Shown piece by piece: positions 7,933 through 18,884 of a stretch of DNA of 57,250 nt; positions within the stretch are counted from its first letter, which is position 1, and the number at the start of each line of letters is the position of its first letter. The position numbers were made by a program, and so were the translations under genes. The notes under the pieces were generated by a model that was not told where the DNA came from, ran no database searches, and was given only the letters and a program-made list of their open reading frames with translations. This DNA comes from CAYYAQ01 sp964469555 (lineage in GTDB: Bacteria > Planctomycetota > UBA1135 > UBA2386): NCBI GenBank assembly GCA_964469555.1, contig CAYYAQ010000012.1, positions 1 to 57,250 of the forward strand, written 5' to 3'.

Positions 7933-10900
7933 TTGCGTCCCTCCAGCGCGTTGAAGTACGCGTCGAGCCCCTGGCGGAATTCGGCGGGCAGCTTGCGGCC
8001 GGCCTTGCCGGTGGCCTGATCCGGCGCGCGGTTCTCGATCGAGCTGCGGCTGCTGTCGTCGCCGATGCCGGCGAGTGCATTCGCGAGAGCCGACGCCGGC
8101 GGTGCCATAACCACCATCGGCGCGTTGGGCAATCGATGGGTCTTGAGCAGGATCTCGATCACCTCCGTCTCCGCAGCGATGACGGTCATGTCGGTCCTCG
8201 GCGGCTTGATCAGGAGCCACGCCACCTCGTCCATGACCTTCGCGGCGTGGTTCAGTTTCTTGATCTCCCCACCGAGGATCTTGATCGCGAGCTTCTTGGC
8301 GAACTCGATCTCCTCGATGCGCAGCGCGAGGGCCGTCTCTTGGACTTCGCCCTCGGCCTCGAGCGTCGCGATCTGCTTCTGGATCGTCGCCTTTGCCTCG
8401 CCATCGGCGACGCTCGCCGCCGCGACGAGCTTGGCGATCGCCTTCGCACGCACATCATCGGCGGCGCCGGCCTTGGCCTCCACGTCGTCCATCACCTTGC
8501 CGAAGGTCGCATCCGCCTGCCCAGGCGCCTTGGGCATGGCCGCGATCTGCTCGGCGAGTTCGCGCGACTGCTTGGACATGGTCGCCTGCTTCTCCGCCAA
8601 CGCCGCCGCGCCACGTGCGTATTCTTCGCTCGCGAGCGCGGGCTTGCTCTTCTCGAGCTCGCGGGTCTCGTCGCGCAGCTGGGTCTCGCCGTCGATCAGC
8701 CGCATCACCGCGAGCACCATCTCCGGCGTCAGGCTCGGCAATTCGATGTAGTCGACCGGCGGCGGCGTGCCATCGCCGAGTGGATCGACCAGCTGCTCGG
8801 CCCAGCGGTCGAGGTTGTCGGCCCAGAACTCCGCGTCGATCACGGACTCGCCGACCCGGTTCTTCACAATCGCCCCCGCGACATCGCGCAGCTCATCGAC
8901 CACGGTCGCGTCGTGCATTTCGGTGAGGACCTGGGTGTAGTTCACCGACGGCTTGCGTCCCGCAAACGCGGCCATGTCTTCCAGGATCGTGAAGACCTTC
9001 TCCGCCTGGGCGAGTTCGAGACTCGCGACCTTCTCGCTCTTCGGGTTCTCGGGCGCATCGCTGACGCCGAAGCCGGGGAGCCCATCGATCGCCACCGCGA
9101 TGTCGATCTGGCGGCGCGACGCGGCCTTCAGCCGTTTGACGAACGTGCTGTTCTCGAAGCTCATCAGCAGCTTGTTCATCTCCTCGGCGAGCTTCTGGAA
9201 CGCGTCGAGTAGCTCCTTCTGCTCGTGCACGGCCTTCAGGACGATCTGCTTCTTCGTCTCGGCCGCAGGCTTCGGCTTTTCCTCCTTGCCGCTACCTTCG
9301 AGCACCGTGGACGGCGGCAGCAGGCCACCGACGAGCTGCGGCGCGTCCTCGGCCTTCTCCGGCTTGTTGAACGTGGACTCGAAGTCGAGCACGAGCGGCG
9401 TCGGGTTTGCCGGCAGGTAGCCGGGCTTGCCGTCCGGTTGCTTGGACTTGTCCTGGACGACGTCGCCACCCGGTGTGTTCGGATCCTTTGGGTCCTTGTC
9501 GAGGCCCTGCAGGTCCTTGGCATCGGGACCGTACTTGTCGGGCTTCTCGAGACCGCGGTCCACGCCTCCGGGCGGCGCTTCGACGCCGGGCTCCGGTTCC
9601 TTCTCGTCCGGCTTGCCCGCCTTGCCTTCGGCGGGGTCGAAAGCCACCTTGGGATCTTCGATCGGCTCCCCCGCCGGTGGCCCCGGCGCTGCAGCCGCCT
9701 GGGCCAGCAGGTCCGCGATCTTCGGCATGTTCTCGTTGGCGAGCTCTTCGAGCTTCTTCAACAACTCGGCGAAGGCCTCGAGCTGCGAAGCGTCGAACTT
9801 CTCGTTCTTCGCAGCCTCCTTGACGAGCTGCTTGCCGATGTCGACCAGCGCGTCGAGCTTCGCGGCGTTCGCGTTCTCGGCGGCGGCCTGCTCCTGCAGT
9901 TTCGCCTGGTTCACAGGCTCCGCGAGCTCACTCGGTGTCATCTCCGAGAGCTCCTTGTTGGTCTCGTGCAGCTCGAGCTCCTTGTCCTGCACTTCGAGCG
10001 CGACCTCGGCCCACTTGCTGATCTGCTCGGTCACCCACTTCAGGTGCTGTTCCTTCGTCAACACGTGGATCACGATCCACGTCGAGTAGGAACGCTTGCG
10101 GCCGGGAAGGTAGTCCTCGGCAAACGCTCGCATACGCAGGCTCTGCGGGCGGACGTTCTCGCGCGTGGCCGAGAACGTCGCCTTCACCGTCATCTCATCC
10201 TCGGCCGGGCCACCGGCAGCGACGAGCTTCTCACCCTTGTCGGGCTTCGGGTTGTGGACGGGATCCTCGATGCCCTCCCACTCGAGGCCGAGGCGCGAGA
10301 CGCCGAAGTCATCGGCGCTGAAGATGTCGAACGCGATGGTCTGATCGGCCAGCACGACCTGGTTGTTTTGGAGCTTGTCGAACGCGACGGTCGGCGCCCC
10401 GTCCTCGACGGCTTCGATCGAAAGCACCTGGGGCTCGCGAGGAGTCAGGCCGAATCGATCCCGCCAGGTGAGCTCGTGCTTGCTCGACGCTGCGACCTCG
10501 ACGCGCTCGGTGGTGACGAGGGCGCCTTGCGCCTGCTGCGCGCGGGCGTCCATCGTGCACAGCGCGAGCTCGCGGGTGGCCGTCGCGTGGAACACGGCGG
10601 TGCTGCCCTTGACGATGGTCACGGTGCCGCCGCGCACGTCCTCGGACAGCGGCTCGCTGCGCTGCAGGTACGCGGGCAGCTGCACCTCGGCAGTGATGGT
10701 CTTCAGCGCGGGACGGAGCTTCGGCTCCACGGGGATCTCGCGCGACGCGTCCCCCACCGTGATGGTGACGGTGCCGTCCTTGGTCTGCGGCGGGATCGCG
10801 AACTCGTACTTCGACCCGTCGCGACCGGCGACGATCGGCGCCTGGTCGCCTGCTTCCAAAGACACGTAGCGCGCCTCCGCGGACTCGGGTTTCCAGGGTG

Positions 10901-11591
10901 AGTCGCCCCGCAGCGCGACTTCGACGTCGAAGGGCTCGGCGTACGGCACGACCATGCGGCCGGACTCGCCATCGAGCTGCGCGAATGTGTAGCGCTCGAC
11001 GTCGAGCCACGGCATCGCCCAGCGCCAGAGCGCATTGCCGCCCGCCGCGGGAATCACGACGAACACGACGACGATGAGCAACAGCGGAATGCCCGCGGCG
11101 ACCGCCCAGCGTCGAGCCTTCGGCTCGGGAACCGCGCCGGACAGGTCACGGTCCTTGAGCTCGGCGTCGACCTGCTGCATCGCGGCTTCGACGAGCCGCC
11201 GACTCACACCTGCGTCGGCGTCGCGCTGCGCCAGTTCGATGATGCCGAGCAGCTGATCGCCGAAACGTGGGAAGCGCCGGCGCACGAGGCGCGCGACCTG
11301 GTCGAGCCGCCGATGGGACCAGACCCAGTCGTGGTACTTGAGCGGGAACAGGATCAACATCCCGACGCTGCCAGCGACGAGGATCGCCGTGCGCAACACC
11401 GCCGGCGCGTCGAACAGCCGGTCGAGCCCGAAGACCAGGAGGTAGGAGACGAACAGCCCGAACATTCCCGCCAGGACCCCCTCGGTGATCTTGATCACCC
11501 AGACGGTCTTGCGGTACGCGAGCAGCTTGCGCTGCATGCCTTCCGGCAACGGCACCGTGTCCAGGGAGTCTTGTCGTTCCATTTGCTGCAT
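7929..11591 (-). CDS. Giant membrane protein, DUF4175-like, of the Bat-type cluster
   Basis: About 1220 residues. Two transmembrane segments lie near residues 33-53 and 65-85, and a third near 165-190; the remainder is extracytoplasmic. An Ig/beta region (RMVVPYAEPFDVEVALRGDS) follows, then a long acidic, Ala/Lys/Glu-rich coiled-coil part with a Pro/Asp/Gly-rich linker (about 560-760). The start overlaps the upstream stop as GTGATG: either the GTG at 11594 or the ATG at 11591 can be used; I take the ATG. It resembles DUF4175/BatD-like proteins that accompany MoxR and VWA genes; the function is thought to be envelope-related but is not settled. Confidence 0.8.
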   Translation of the reverse strand: MQQMERQDSLDTVPLPEGMQRKLLAYRKTVWVIKITEGVLAGMFGLFVSYLLVFGLDRLFDAPAVLRTAILVAGSVGMLILFPLKYHDWVWSHRRLDQVARLVRRRFPRFGDQLLGIIELAQRDADAGVSRRLVEAAMQQVDAELKDRDLSGAVPEPKARRWAVAAGIPLLLIVVVFVVIPAAGGNALWRWAMPWLDVERYTFAQLDGESGRMVVPYAEPFDVEVALRGDSPWKPESAEARYVSLEAGDQAPIVAGRDGSKYEFAIPPQTKDGTVTITVGDASREIPVEPKLRPALKTITAEVQLPAYLQRSEPLSEDVRGGTVTIVKGSTAVFHATATRELALCTMDARAQQAQGALVTTERVEVAASSKHELTWRDRFGLTPREPQVLSIEAVEDGAPTVAFDKLQNNQVVLADQTIAFDIFSADDFGVSRLGLEWEGIEDPVHNPKPDKGEKLVAAGGPAEDEMTVKATFSATRENVRPQSLRMRAFAEDYLPGRKRSYSTWIVIHVLTKEQHLKWVTEQISKWAEVALEVQDKELELHETNKELSEMTPSELAEPVNQAKLQEQAAAENANAAKLDALVDIGKQLVKEAAKNEKFDASQLEAFAELLKKLEELANENMPKIADLLAQAAAAPGPPAGEPIEDPKVAFDPAEGKAGKPDEKEPEPGVEAPPGGVDRGLEKPDKYGPDAKDLQGLDKDPKDPNTPGGDVVQDKSKQPDGKPGYLPANPTPLVLDFESTFNKPEKAEDAPQLVGGLLPPSTVLEGSGKEEKPKPAAETKKQIVLKAVHEQKELLDAFQKLAEEMNKLLMSFENSTFVKRLKAASRRQIDIAVAIDGLPGFGVSDAPENPKSEKVASLELAQAEKVFTILEDMAAFAGRKPSVNYTQVLTEMHDATVVDELRDVAGAIVKNRVGESVIDAEFWADNLDRWAEQLVDPLGDGTPPPVDYIELPSLTPEMVLAVMRLIDGETQLRDETRELEKSKPALASEEYARGAAALAEKQATMSKQSRELAEQIAAMPKAPGQADATFGKVMDDVEAKAGAADDVRAKAIAKLVAAASVADGEAKATIQKQIATLEAEGEVQETALALRIEEIEFAKKLAIKILGGEIKKLNHAAKVMDEVAWLLIKPPRTDMTVIAAETEVIEILLKTHRLPNAPMVVMAPPASALANALAGIGDDSSRSSIENRAPDQATGKAGRKLPAEFRQGLDAYFNALEGRK

Positions 11592-13834
11592 CACACCGCG
11601 CCCATCATCTTCCTACCGGTCCAGAACACACCCAACAACAGAACCAGCATTCCGCCCCAAACCGGGTGTGCCCAGATCCTGGTCCGGTGCACGACGGGTT
11701 CGGGTTCGGGCAGGGTTGCCAGATGATCCAGCAGAGACCGCACCTGCGACACCGGGACCATCTTGCCCCCGGTGACCTGCGCGATCTCCTGCAACACGTC
11801 GTAGCGGGCCAGGCGACCCTGGCTCTCGCGGTTGAATCCCTGCACGGACAGGTCGGCCCTGACGACGCCGCCGGTCTCCTTGCAGGTGGCGATGAGCTTG
11901 TAGGTCCCGGGCTGGTCCGGGACGAACGTGCCGCTCATGAGCCCCACCGCATCTGCGGCACCCGGCTGTAGCCTCACGGTACGCGTGCGGCCGGACGGCG
12001 CGATCGCCTGCACCACCACGGTCGCGTCCGAGAGCGGCGTGCCGAGCGCATCGAGTATGTTCGCGTTGAGCGCGACCGAGTCACCGGTCCGCGGTCGGTC
12101 CGGCGCGTAGAACAGCCGCATCGACTGGCCGCTGGCCATCTGCCGCTGGTAGGCCATCCACCGCGCGACCTGCGCCCAGAAACGGTAGTGGTAGGTGTCT
12201 TCCACGCCTTCGCGCCAACGCCACGCACTGTCGATGCCCATGAAGAGCACCTTGCCGGTACCGAACGTCTTGGTCACGATCAGCGGCATGCGTCCGGTGG
12301 CGGTGGACAAGCTGTCGTGCACGGCGAGCACTTCGGCGCCGACCTGGGCGCGCAGCACGGCGGCACACCAGTGGAAGCCCGGCAAGCGCCGCCAGACGTC
12401 GGCATTCTCGTTGTCCGACCGGGCCAGTCGGGTCAGCAAGCTGCGCTGGCCCGTGGTGGTGAGTGCGAAGTGGCCCGGCTTCGGACTACCGATGCCGAGC
12501 GGACGCGAGCCGTCGACGACGACCGGCAGCAAGTCGCCGAGCGGGCTGCCGGCCAGGGTCGCCTGCAACCCGTAGCGGCCCGGCAGGAACACGAGGCCCG
12601 CGGCCTGGGCACTGACGAGCTGGCGCAGCTCGCGAGCCTGTGCGACCGTCAACTGCTTCTTCCCCGCACCACCGGAGACGCCCACGTCGCCGAGGAAGAC
12701 GACATCGAAGCGCGAGAGCGCGCTCGCGGACGGAAAGCGCTCGATGTAGGTGCGCCCCCCACCGACCTTCGGCAGGCCCGGGTGGTAGAGCAGGCACGTG
12801 ACCTCGACGCCGGGGTCGCGCTCGAGGGCATTGCGCAGGTAACGGTACTCCCAGCGCGGTCGGGACTCGATGACCAGCACCTTCAGCTGTTCCTCGCGCA
12901 CCGCGATCTTCGCGTCGAGGGCGTTGTTGTCCGGCACGCGTTCCATCGGGTCCTGCGGAATCCGCAAGGTGAGTTCGAAGTCACCGATGGTGGTGGGCGT
13001 CCAGACCAGGTTGCGCTGCACCTCTTCCATCGCCGGTACGCGCACGGTCAGGGACCGCGCCGGCTTGCCGTCGATCAGGAGTGAGACGCGCACGTCCCGG
13101 CTCTGGCCGAGCTGGTTCTTCACGACGAACGGGATGCGCAGCGGCTTGCCGCGCACGCCAAAGGTCGGGGCGTCCATGCGGACGAGTGCAAGATCCGGCA
13201 GCGGCACCCTGCTGCCGACGCCAACGGCGAACACCGGCACGCCCAACATCTTGAAGCGCATCGCCGCCTCGACCGGCGACTGCCCGACGTTCCAGTCGCC
13301 GTCGGAGAGCACGACCACGCCGCGGAGGTTGTCGTACCGGTCGAGCACCTGCGACAGTCCGTGGTTGAGGTCGGTGGCTTCGTCGGCGGGATCGAGAGTG
13401 GAGGAGAACGGCTCGAACACGACTTCGAAGTCGCTGCCGAAGACGGTGCCGGCCTGTTCCGGCGAGCCTGGCTCGGTCGCGGGATGCCACGCCTTCTCTT
13501 CGAGCAACGATTCGATCGCCCCCGCGCGCGAACCGGGGTCAGCACCCGCACCGTCGAGGACGTCCTTCGTCTGCATGCTGTTCGAGCGATCCCAGAGCAC
13601 GGCGAGGGTGGAACGCTGCTCGGCGCGCATTGACTCGAGCCACTCGGGCTGGCAGAGCGTCGCGAGCACCAGGCCGACCAGGGCGAAGCGGAGCAGTTCC
13701 AACAGACCGGTCGCCCTGCGGTAGCCGCTGCGCTGGTAGGCGAGCCAGCATAATACGCAAGTCATGAGCAGCGCGATCGGAACGACGAACAGCGCCGCAT
13801 CGCTCGGGAAGAACGAGAGACCGGAGTCGGTCAT
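11591..13834 (-). CDS. Membrane-anchored von Willebrand factor A protein with amidotransferase-like domain
   Basis: 747 residues. Two N-terminal transmembrane helices (about 12-32 and 40-60) are followed by a VWA-like segment with an intact D-x-S-x-S MIDAS start, LWDRSNSMQ, and GVVVLSDGDWNVG further on. The central part (FDVVFLGDVGV ... LRQLVSAQAAGLVFLPG) resembles class-I glutamine-amidotransferase-like folds common in these proteins. A C-terminal Ig-like region and a last helix with a short basic tail close the protein. The start overlaps the previous stop (ATGA). It belongs to the same predicted operon as MoxR, which may chaperone metal insertion or assembly of VWA proteins (family inference). 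Confidence 0.85.
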   Translation of the reverse strand: MTDSGLSFFPSDAALFVVPIALLMTCVLCWLAYQRSGYRRATGLLELLRFALVGLVLATLCQPEWLESMRAEQRSTLAVLWDRSNSMQTKDVLDGAGADPGSRAGAIESLLEEKAWHPATEPGSPEQAGTVFGSDFEVVFEPFSSTLDPADEATDLNHGLSQVLDRYDNLRGVVVLSDGDWNVGQSPVEAAMRFKMLGVPVFAVGVGSRVPLPDLALVRMDAPTFGVRGKPLRIPFVVKNQLGQSRDVRVSLLIDGKPARSLTVRVPAMEEVQRNLVWTPTTIGDFELTLRIPQDPMERVPDNNALDAKIAVREEQLKVLVIESRPRWEYRYLRNALERDPGVEVTCLLYHPGLPKVGGGRTYIERFPSASALSRFDVVFLGDVGVSGGAGKKQLTVAQARELRQLVSAQAAGLVFLPGRYGLQATLAGSPLGDLLPVVVDGSRPLGIGSPKPGHFALTTTGQRSLLTRLARSDNENADVWRRLPGFHWCAAVLRAQVGAEVLAVHDSLSTATGRMPLIVTKTFGTGKVLFMGIDSAWRWREGVEDTYHYRFWAQVARWMAYQRQMASGQSMRLFYAPDRPRTGDSVALNANILDALGTPLSDATVVVQAIAPSGRTRTVRLQPGAADAVGLMSGTFVPDQPGTYKLIATCKETGGVVRADLSVQGFNRESQGRLARYDVLQEIAQVTGGKMVPVSQVRSLLDHLATLPEPEPVVHRTRIWAHPVWGGMLVLLLGVFWTGRKMMGAV

Positions 13835-15889
13835 GTCTGTCCCCCCGCCGGGGCGAACCCGGCCGCTTCTCGTTTTTCGACCACGCGCTCCGGCAGACAG
13901 AGCACGGCTTCCAGGATGAGCGCCAGCACCATTGCGATCAGGAACGCGCGCCAGATCTCGCTAGCGATCGCCGCGTCGTTCCCAACGGCGTCGTCGATGC
14001 GCTGGAAGGCGAGGCCTTGAAACAGACCGTCGACCGTCGCGATCGAGACCGGCTCGGCGCTGTCCTCTTCCGGGGCGCGGTTCACCGCGACGATCCTCTC
14101 AGCNNNNNNNNNNTTGCGATACACGCCGGCGTGCAGCCCGCGTTGCGACGCAGACCGGTTGGTGGCAGCGAGTACTTCACACTCACCGAGGTCCTCCAAG
14201 ACGCCCGGTGCCGCATGGCGGTGGGAGGCCAGCGAGAGGGCACGGCTACCTTCGACGAGAGCCCGTTGCATCATGACGTAGAAGGCCACGCCGTCGCGGC
14301 TGAGCGTGGAGTACTGCGGCGGCGGCAACGTCGCGCAGAAGTACGCGGCGCCCCGCGGCGTCGGCGCGCGCACCAGCAGCGGGCGATCACCCGAAAGGAG
14401 CGCCAACGACGTCCCGCTCGCCTCCGGGAACGAGAGATCGCAGGCCTGGAACACGGCGAGATCGTCCAGCGGCAACGGATCACCGCTCTCGACGTGACCG
14501 AGCAGGTCACCCTCGCCGCGCCACCACGACACCTCGCGCTGCTCCCGTGAGAGATTGTGCCAGGAACCGAAACCGACGCCGAACAGCGATCCGCTCGCGC
14601 CCGATGGCGGGAAGAACATGGCGACCCGATGAGACTTCACGAAGTCCTCGATCGAGGCTGCCAGGTCGCCCGTGGGCAGCGGAGCCTGCCAGACCAACAG
14701 TCCAGAGAGCTGCCAGTCGATCTCGCTCGCCCTCGACACGGGCAATACAACGGCTGTGTGCTGCATCCCCGCCTCGCTCGGAATCGCGAGGGCGCGTCGG
14801 AACGCCTCGCCAACCGCCGGCTGGTTCGTGACGATCGTCGCGCGCCGGGCAGGGGGTTCGGCGAACGCGAAGTAGAACCGGTTGTCCTGGGGGTTGGCGT
14901 CGCCAGGCAAGGTCACGACTCCGAACCCCGCCCGCAACTTCGAGTCGATCGGGATCCGGTGGCCCTGGAGGGTCGCGCCCTCCGCGCCGAGATCGAGTTC
15001 GACTGTGGATCGGATACCCCCGACATCGAACTCGATGGGCACGCTTCGCGCCGGTGCAGGGCCGTCAGTGGTCGCGCGCTCCCGCAGCACCTGCACGTCC
15101 ATCACCATCTCGGCGCGGTTGCCGAGCTGCCGACGCTGCACGTTGGCGACCCTTATCGCGAGGTTGTCCGCCGGCCGATCGGCGTAGCTCAGCAAGTAGA
15201 ACTGCACGCCCTTGCGCAGGCTGGCTTGCGAACGCAACGCCGCCCAGCGGCCACTGCCCGGGTCCCAATCGTTCTCACCCCGGTCGGAGCAGATCCACAC
15301 GTCGGCACGCCCGGACTCGTTGGCGGCCAGGAACTCGAGGCCGCGCTGCAGCATGCCCGGGATGTCGGCGCTGGTCGCCGTCGCGCTCGTCGCGGGCAGC
15401 TCCAGCAGATCCCGTGGTGCTCCGATGTTTTGCGGTTTCGAACCCGCGCTGTCTATCAGGACGAGCTGGTTGCCGTAGCCGCGCTTTTCGAGCAGGTCCG
15501 CGAGCTTGCGCAGCGCCNNNNNNNNNNCGTAAACGGGTTCGGAGGAACTCCCGACGGACCGTCTGCAAGTCCTGGCACTCCATGCTGGCGGAGCGATCCA
15601 ACAGAACGAGCGTCGCGTCGGGCTTGCCCATGCCGAGACTGCCGAGCGACCCGGTCGCGAGCGGGCGGCTCACCGCGAACACCAAGACCGCGATCGCCAG
15701 CATACGCAGCAGCATGATGAGCACGTAGCGCAACCGGGCCATGCCCTTGTTCATGCGCTTGGCGCTGACCAGGAACATCATCGCCGCCCAGTCGACGGAA
15801 CGGTGGCGATGCCGGTTGATCAGGTGGATCAGGATGGGCAAGGCCATCAGTGGCAACGCGTACAGGATCCAGGGCTGGAGAAAGTTCAC
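13831..15889 (-). CDS. BatA/VWA membrane protein (interrupted by two assembly gaps)
   Basis: The gene starts at a GTG (15889) overlapping the DUF58 stop by 4 bases. The N-terminus is the classic BatA domain (FLQPWILYALPLMALPILIH ... WAAMMFLVSA) with two membrane helices, followed by a VWA domain with MIDAS motif LLDRSASME. An N run at 15518-15527 changes the reading frame, so the protein appears split; downstream text (GYGNQLVLIDSAGS, then residues to the stop at 13831) continues it in another frame. A second N run at 14104-14113 keeps frame. The simplest reading is one intact ~680-residue gene with wrongly sized gaps, not a real frameshift. The C-terminus has a membrane helix. Confidence 0.82.
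14104..14113. other. Assembly gap (10 N)
   Basis: Placeholder N run inside the BatA-like gene. The reading frame is kept across it as drawn; the true length is unknown. Confidence 0.95.
15518..15527. other. Assembly gap (10 N)
   Basis: Placeholder N run inside the VWA domain of the BatA-like gene. The frame changes across it, so the real gap is probably not 10 bases. Confidence 0.95.
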
Positions 15890-16851
15890 GCCCCCCGCTC
15901 CGCCGCTCTCTTCTTGGGCCTGCGCGCCAGCAAGAACCGCGCGAGGACCTCGTCCACGGGATCAGAAAGGTTGACGCGGTGGTAGTCGATCGCGGCATCG
16001 CGGATCACGGTCTGCAGATCATCGAGGTAGCCGCCCATCGCCTTGCGATACTGCGGCGCCATCAGGCTGGGATCCGCCATGATCGGCTCGCCGCCCTCCA
16101 TGTCGAGGAACCGCGTCGGCCGATCGAACTCGAAGTCGACTTCGCTCCGGTCCAGGAGGTGGAACACCGTGACATCGTGCTTGCGAAAGCGCAGGTGTTG
16201 GAAGCAGCTGTTCAGGATGGCTGGCTCGAGGAACAGGTCGGACACGACGACCACGAGTGCCCGCTGCCGGATGCTCTCGGCGACCGCATGCAGGGCTTGG
16301 GCCAACCCCGTCTCGCCCTCGGCCTTCATCTCGACAAGCTGGTCGAGGATGACCCGCAAGTGCGTGGGGTTCCGCTTCGGCGGGATCTCGATGTGGAAAC
16401 CGTTCTTGTCGGATGCGGAGCCTGCACAGTACAGCCCCACCGCATCCCCCTGACGTGAGGTCAGGTAGGCCAGGGTCCCGGCGAGGGATTTCATGTAGTC
16501 GATCTTCGCGATGCTTCCGTCGGGGCCGTCGACCGAGAAGTTCAGCGACCCGCTGGTGTCGACGATCAGGCAGAGCCGCAGGTTGGTGTCGGCCTCGAAC
16601 TCCTTGATGTAGAAACGGTCGGAACGTCCCCACGCCCGCCAGTCCACGCGCCGCGTGTCGTCGCCCGGGACGTATTTGCGGTACTCGGCGAACTCGAGGC
16701 TGGAACCGCGGATCGGACTGCGGTGTTTGCCCGACACGCTGCCGAGCATGGGAGTCCGCGCGTGCAACCCCAGGCCCGACAGACGCGCGAGGACGTCCGG
16801 GTCGAGGAATGTATGCCGGCTGGCCTGCGGGCCCTTGACGATGCCTGCCAC
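15886..16851 (-). CDS. DUF58 domain protein
   Basis: 321 residues, GTG start 3 bases after the MoxR stop. The DUF58 signature is clear: GSSLEFAEYRKYVPGDDTRR followed by VDWRAWGRSDRFYIKEFE, and a degenerate VWA-like region with LIVDTSGSLNF. No membrane segment is seen, so it should be cytoplasmic and act with MoxR, as in Bat-type clusters. Family knowledge links DUF58-MoxR pairs to assembly or metal loading of partner proteins; the client here is plausibly one of the downstream VWA proteins. Confidence 0.93.
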   Translation of the reverse strand: MAGIVKGPQASRHTFLDPDVLARLSGLGLHARTPMLGSVSGKHRSPIRGSSLEFAEYRKYVPGDDTRRVDWRAWGRSDRFYIKEFEADTNLRLCLIVDTSGSLNFSVDGPDGSIAKIDYMKSLAGTLAYLTSRQGDAVGLYCAGSASDKNGFHIEIPPKRNPTHLRVILDQLVEMKAEGETGLAQALHAVAESIRQRALVVVVSDLFLEPAILNSCFQHLRFRKHDVTVFHLLDRSEVDFEFDRPTRFLDMEGGEPIMADPSLMAPQYRKAMGGYLDDLQTVIRDAAIDYHRVNLSDPVDEVLARFLLARRPKKRAAERGA

Positions 16852-16854
16852 CGG

Positions 16855-17871
<1,017 letters not shown>

Positions 17872-17990
17872 GGGGTTGGGGGTTCGTTGCTTTCGAGCCG
17901 TGGGTGGATTCGGGGATGCCGCCAGCGGCAAATCTAACTGGCAGCTTCCAAGTGATCACTCGCCAACCGCGGGTCCGACCCGAACGACGT

Positions 17991-18036
17991 GGACTATTCC
18001 TCTCGCCAGGGGGTTCGGGACATCTCCTTGTTGTAA
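17991..18036 (-). repeat. 46-bp repeated element, copy 1 (candidate promoter)
   Basis: Read on the minus strand the element begins TTACAACAA, continues GATGTCCCGAACCCCC, TGGCGAG, and ends GGAATAGTCC. A second copy with only three differences is at 29764-29809. Both copies face the same way, 120 and 102 bases upstream of a minus-strand start. CGAACC and AGTCC about 16 bases apart resemble an ECF sigma factor -35/-10 pair (inference). Confidence 0.7.
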
Positions 18037-18167
18037 CACGAGAGCGGAAGGAGGGATCCGCCCGCCCCTCTACCGCGCGTGCCTGGTCTAGGACAATTCC
18101 GGAATCCACATGCCTACGAATGCCAAACGGGGTCGGCCCCATGCAGCTAGTGTTAGGGATGGCACCA

Positions 18168-18848
18168 ATGAAGACCACCACGACGACCGGATCTACTTTG
18201 CCAAGATCGGCCGGGGCACACGCGTCCGCGCAAGATCACGCCGCAAGGCTCGCCCTCGTGAGGACGACTGCTGCGTTGACCTGCGCGGTGCTCTTGCACG
18301 GTGTCGCACCAGGCCAGTCGACAATCACTGGCGAACAAAAGCAGTGACATAAGACCACGCTGACATTCAGCGGCCCGAACACCAGTGAGACTGCCGGCAC
18401 GAACCCGTTCCTCGACTACAGGTTGGACGTGACCTTCACGCAGAGCGGCGAGAGCTATGTCGTTCCCGGCTACTACGCCGCCAATGGGGACGCGGGCAAC
18501 ACGGGAGCGTCCGCAGGCAACAAATGGCGCGTGCACTTTTCACCCCCGTCCATCGGCACTTGGAAATGGCGGGCTTCGTTCAGAAAGGGGGCCGGTATCG
18601 CCGCTTCAAGCGCTGGAGGAACTTCGACTCATTTCGATGGGAAGTCAGGCGGTTTCAAGGTGAGCGCATCGAACAAGTCCGGTGACGACTTCCGCGCAAA
18701 GGGGCTGAAACAATCGGCCAGGTACGTGCGCGTGAGCGTCGAGCGTTACGGCGAGCTGCCGGAGTGGCACTCCGCCTACGGTGGCGGCGACGGCTACGAC
18801 GGCGAGGCCTGGCTCTTCGTCGACGAGATCCTCGTCAACGCGAAGTGA
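18168..18848 (+). pseudogene. DUF5060 protein fused to a GH20-type C-terminal tail, interrupted by in-frame TGA
   Basis: The reading frame from ATG 18168 gives a signal-peptide-like segment (ALTCAVLLHGVAPGQ) and then GEQKQ, a TGA at 18345-18347, and continues in the same frame as HKTTLTFSGPNTSETAGTNP. In DUF5060 proteins the residue at the TGA is a Trp (QWHK), so a TGG-to-TGA nonsense change is likely. DUF5060 continues to DFRAKG; then, instead of the usual glycoside-hydrolase-like barrel, the text jumps to ARYVRVSVERYGELPEWHS and EAWLFVDEILVN, which is the C-terminal discoidin-like end of GH20 hexosaminidases. The gene is thus a deletion or recombination chimera plus a nonsense mutation; it is probably dead. 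Confidence 0.7.
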
Positions 18849-18884
18849 CGCCCGCGCATCTGCGGTGGCTGGATGGCAATGTCG

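Noticed and set aside
17991..18036. The 46-bp element as a pair of transposon end repeats
   Set aside because: The two copies are in the same orientation, about 11.7 kb apart, with no transposase between them and no target duplication seen.
18345..18347. In-frame TGA in the DUF5060 gene as a second selenocysteine codon
   Set aside because: The family has Trp, not Cys, at this position and no SECIS-like hairpin follows; a nonsense change is simpler.
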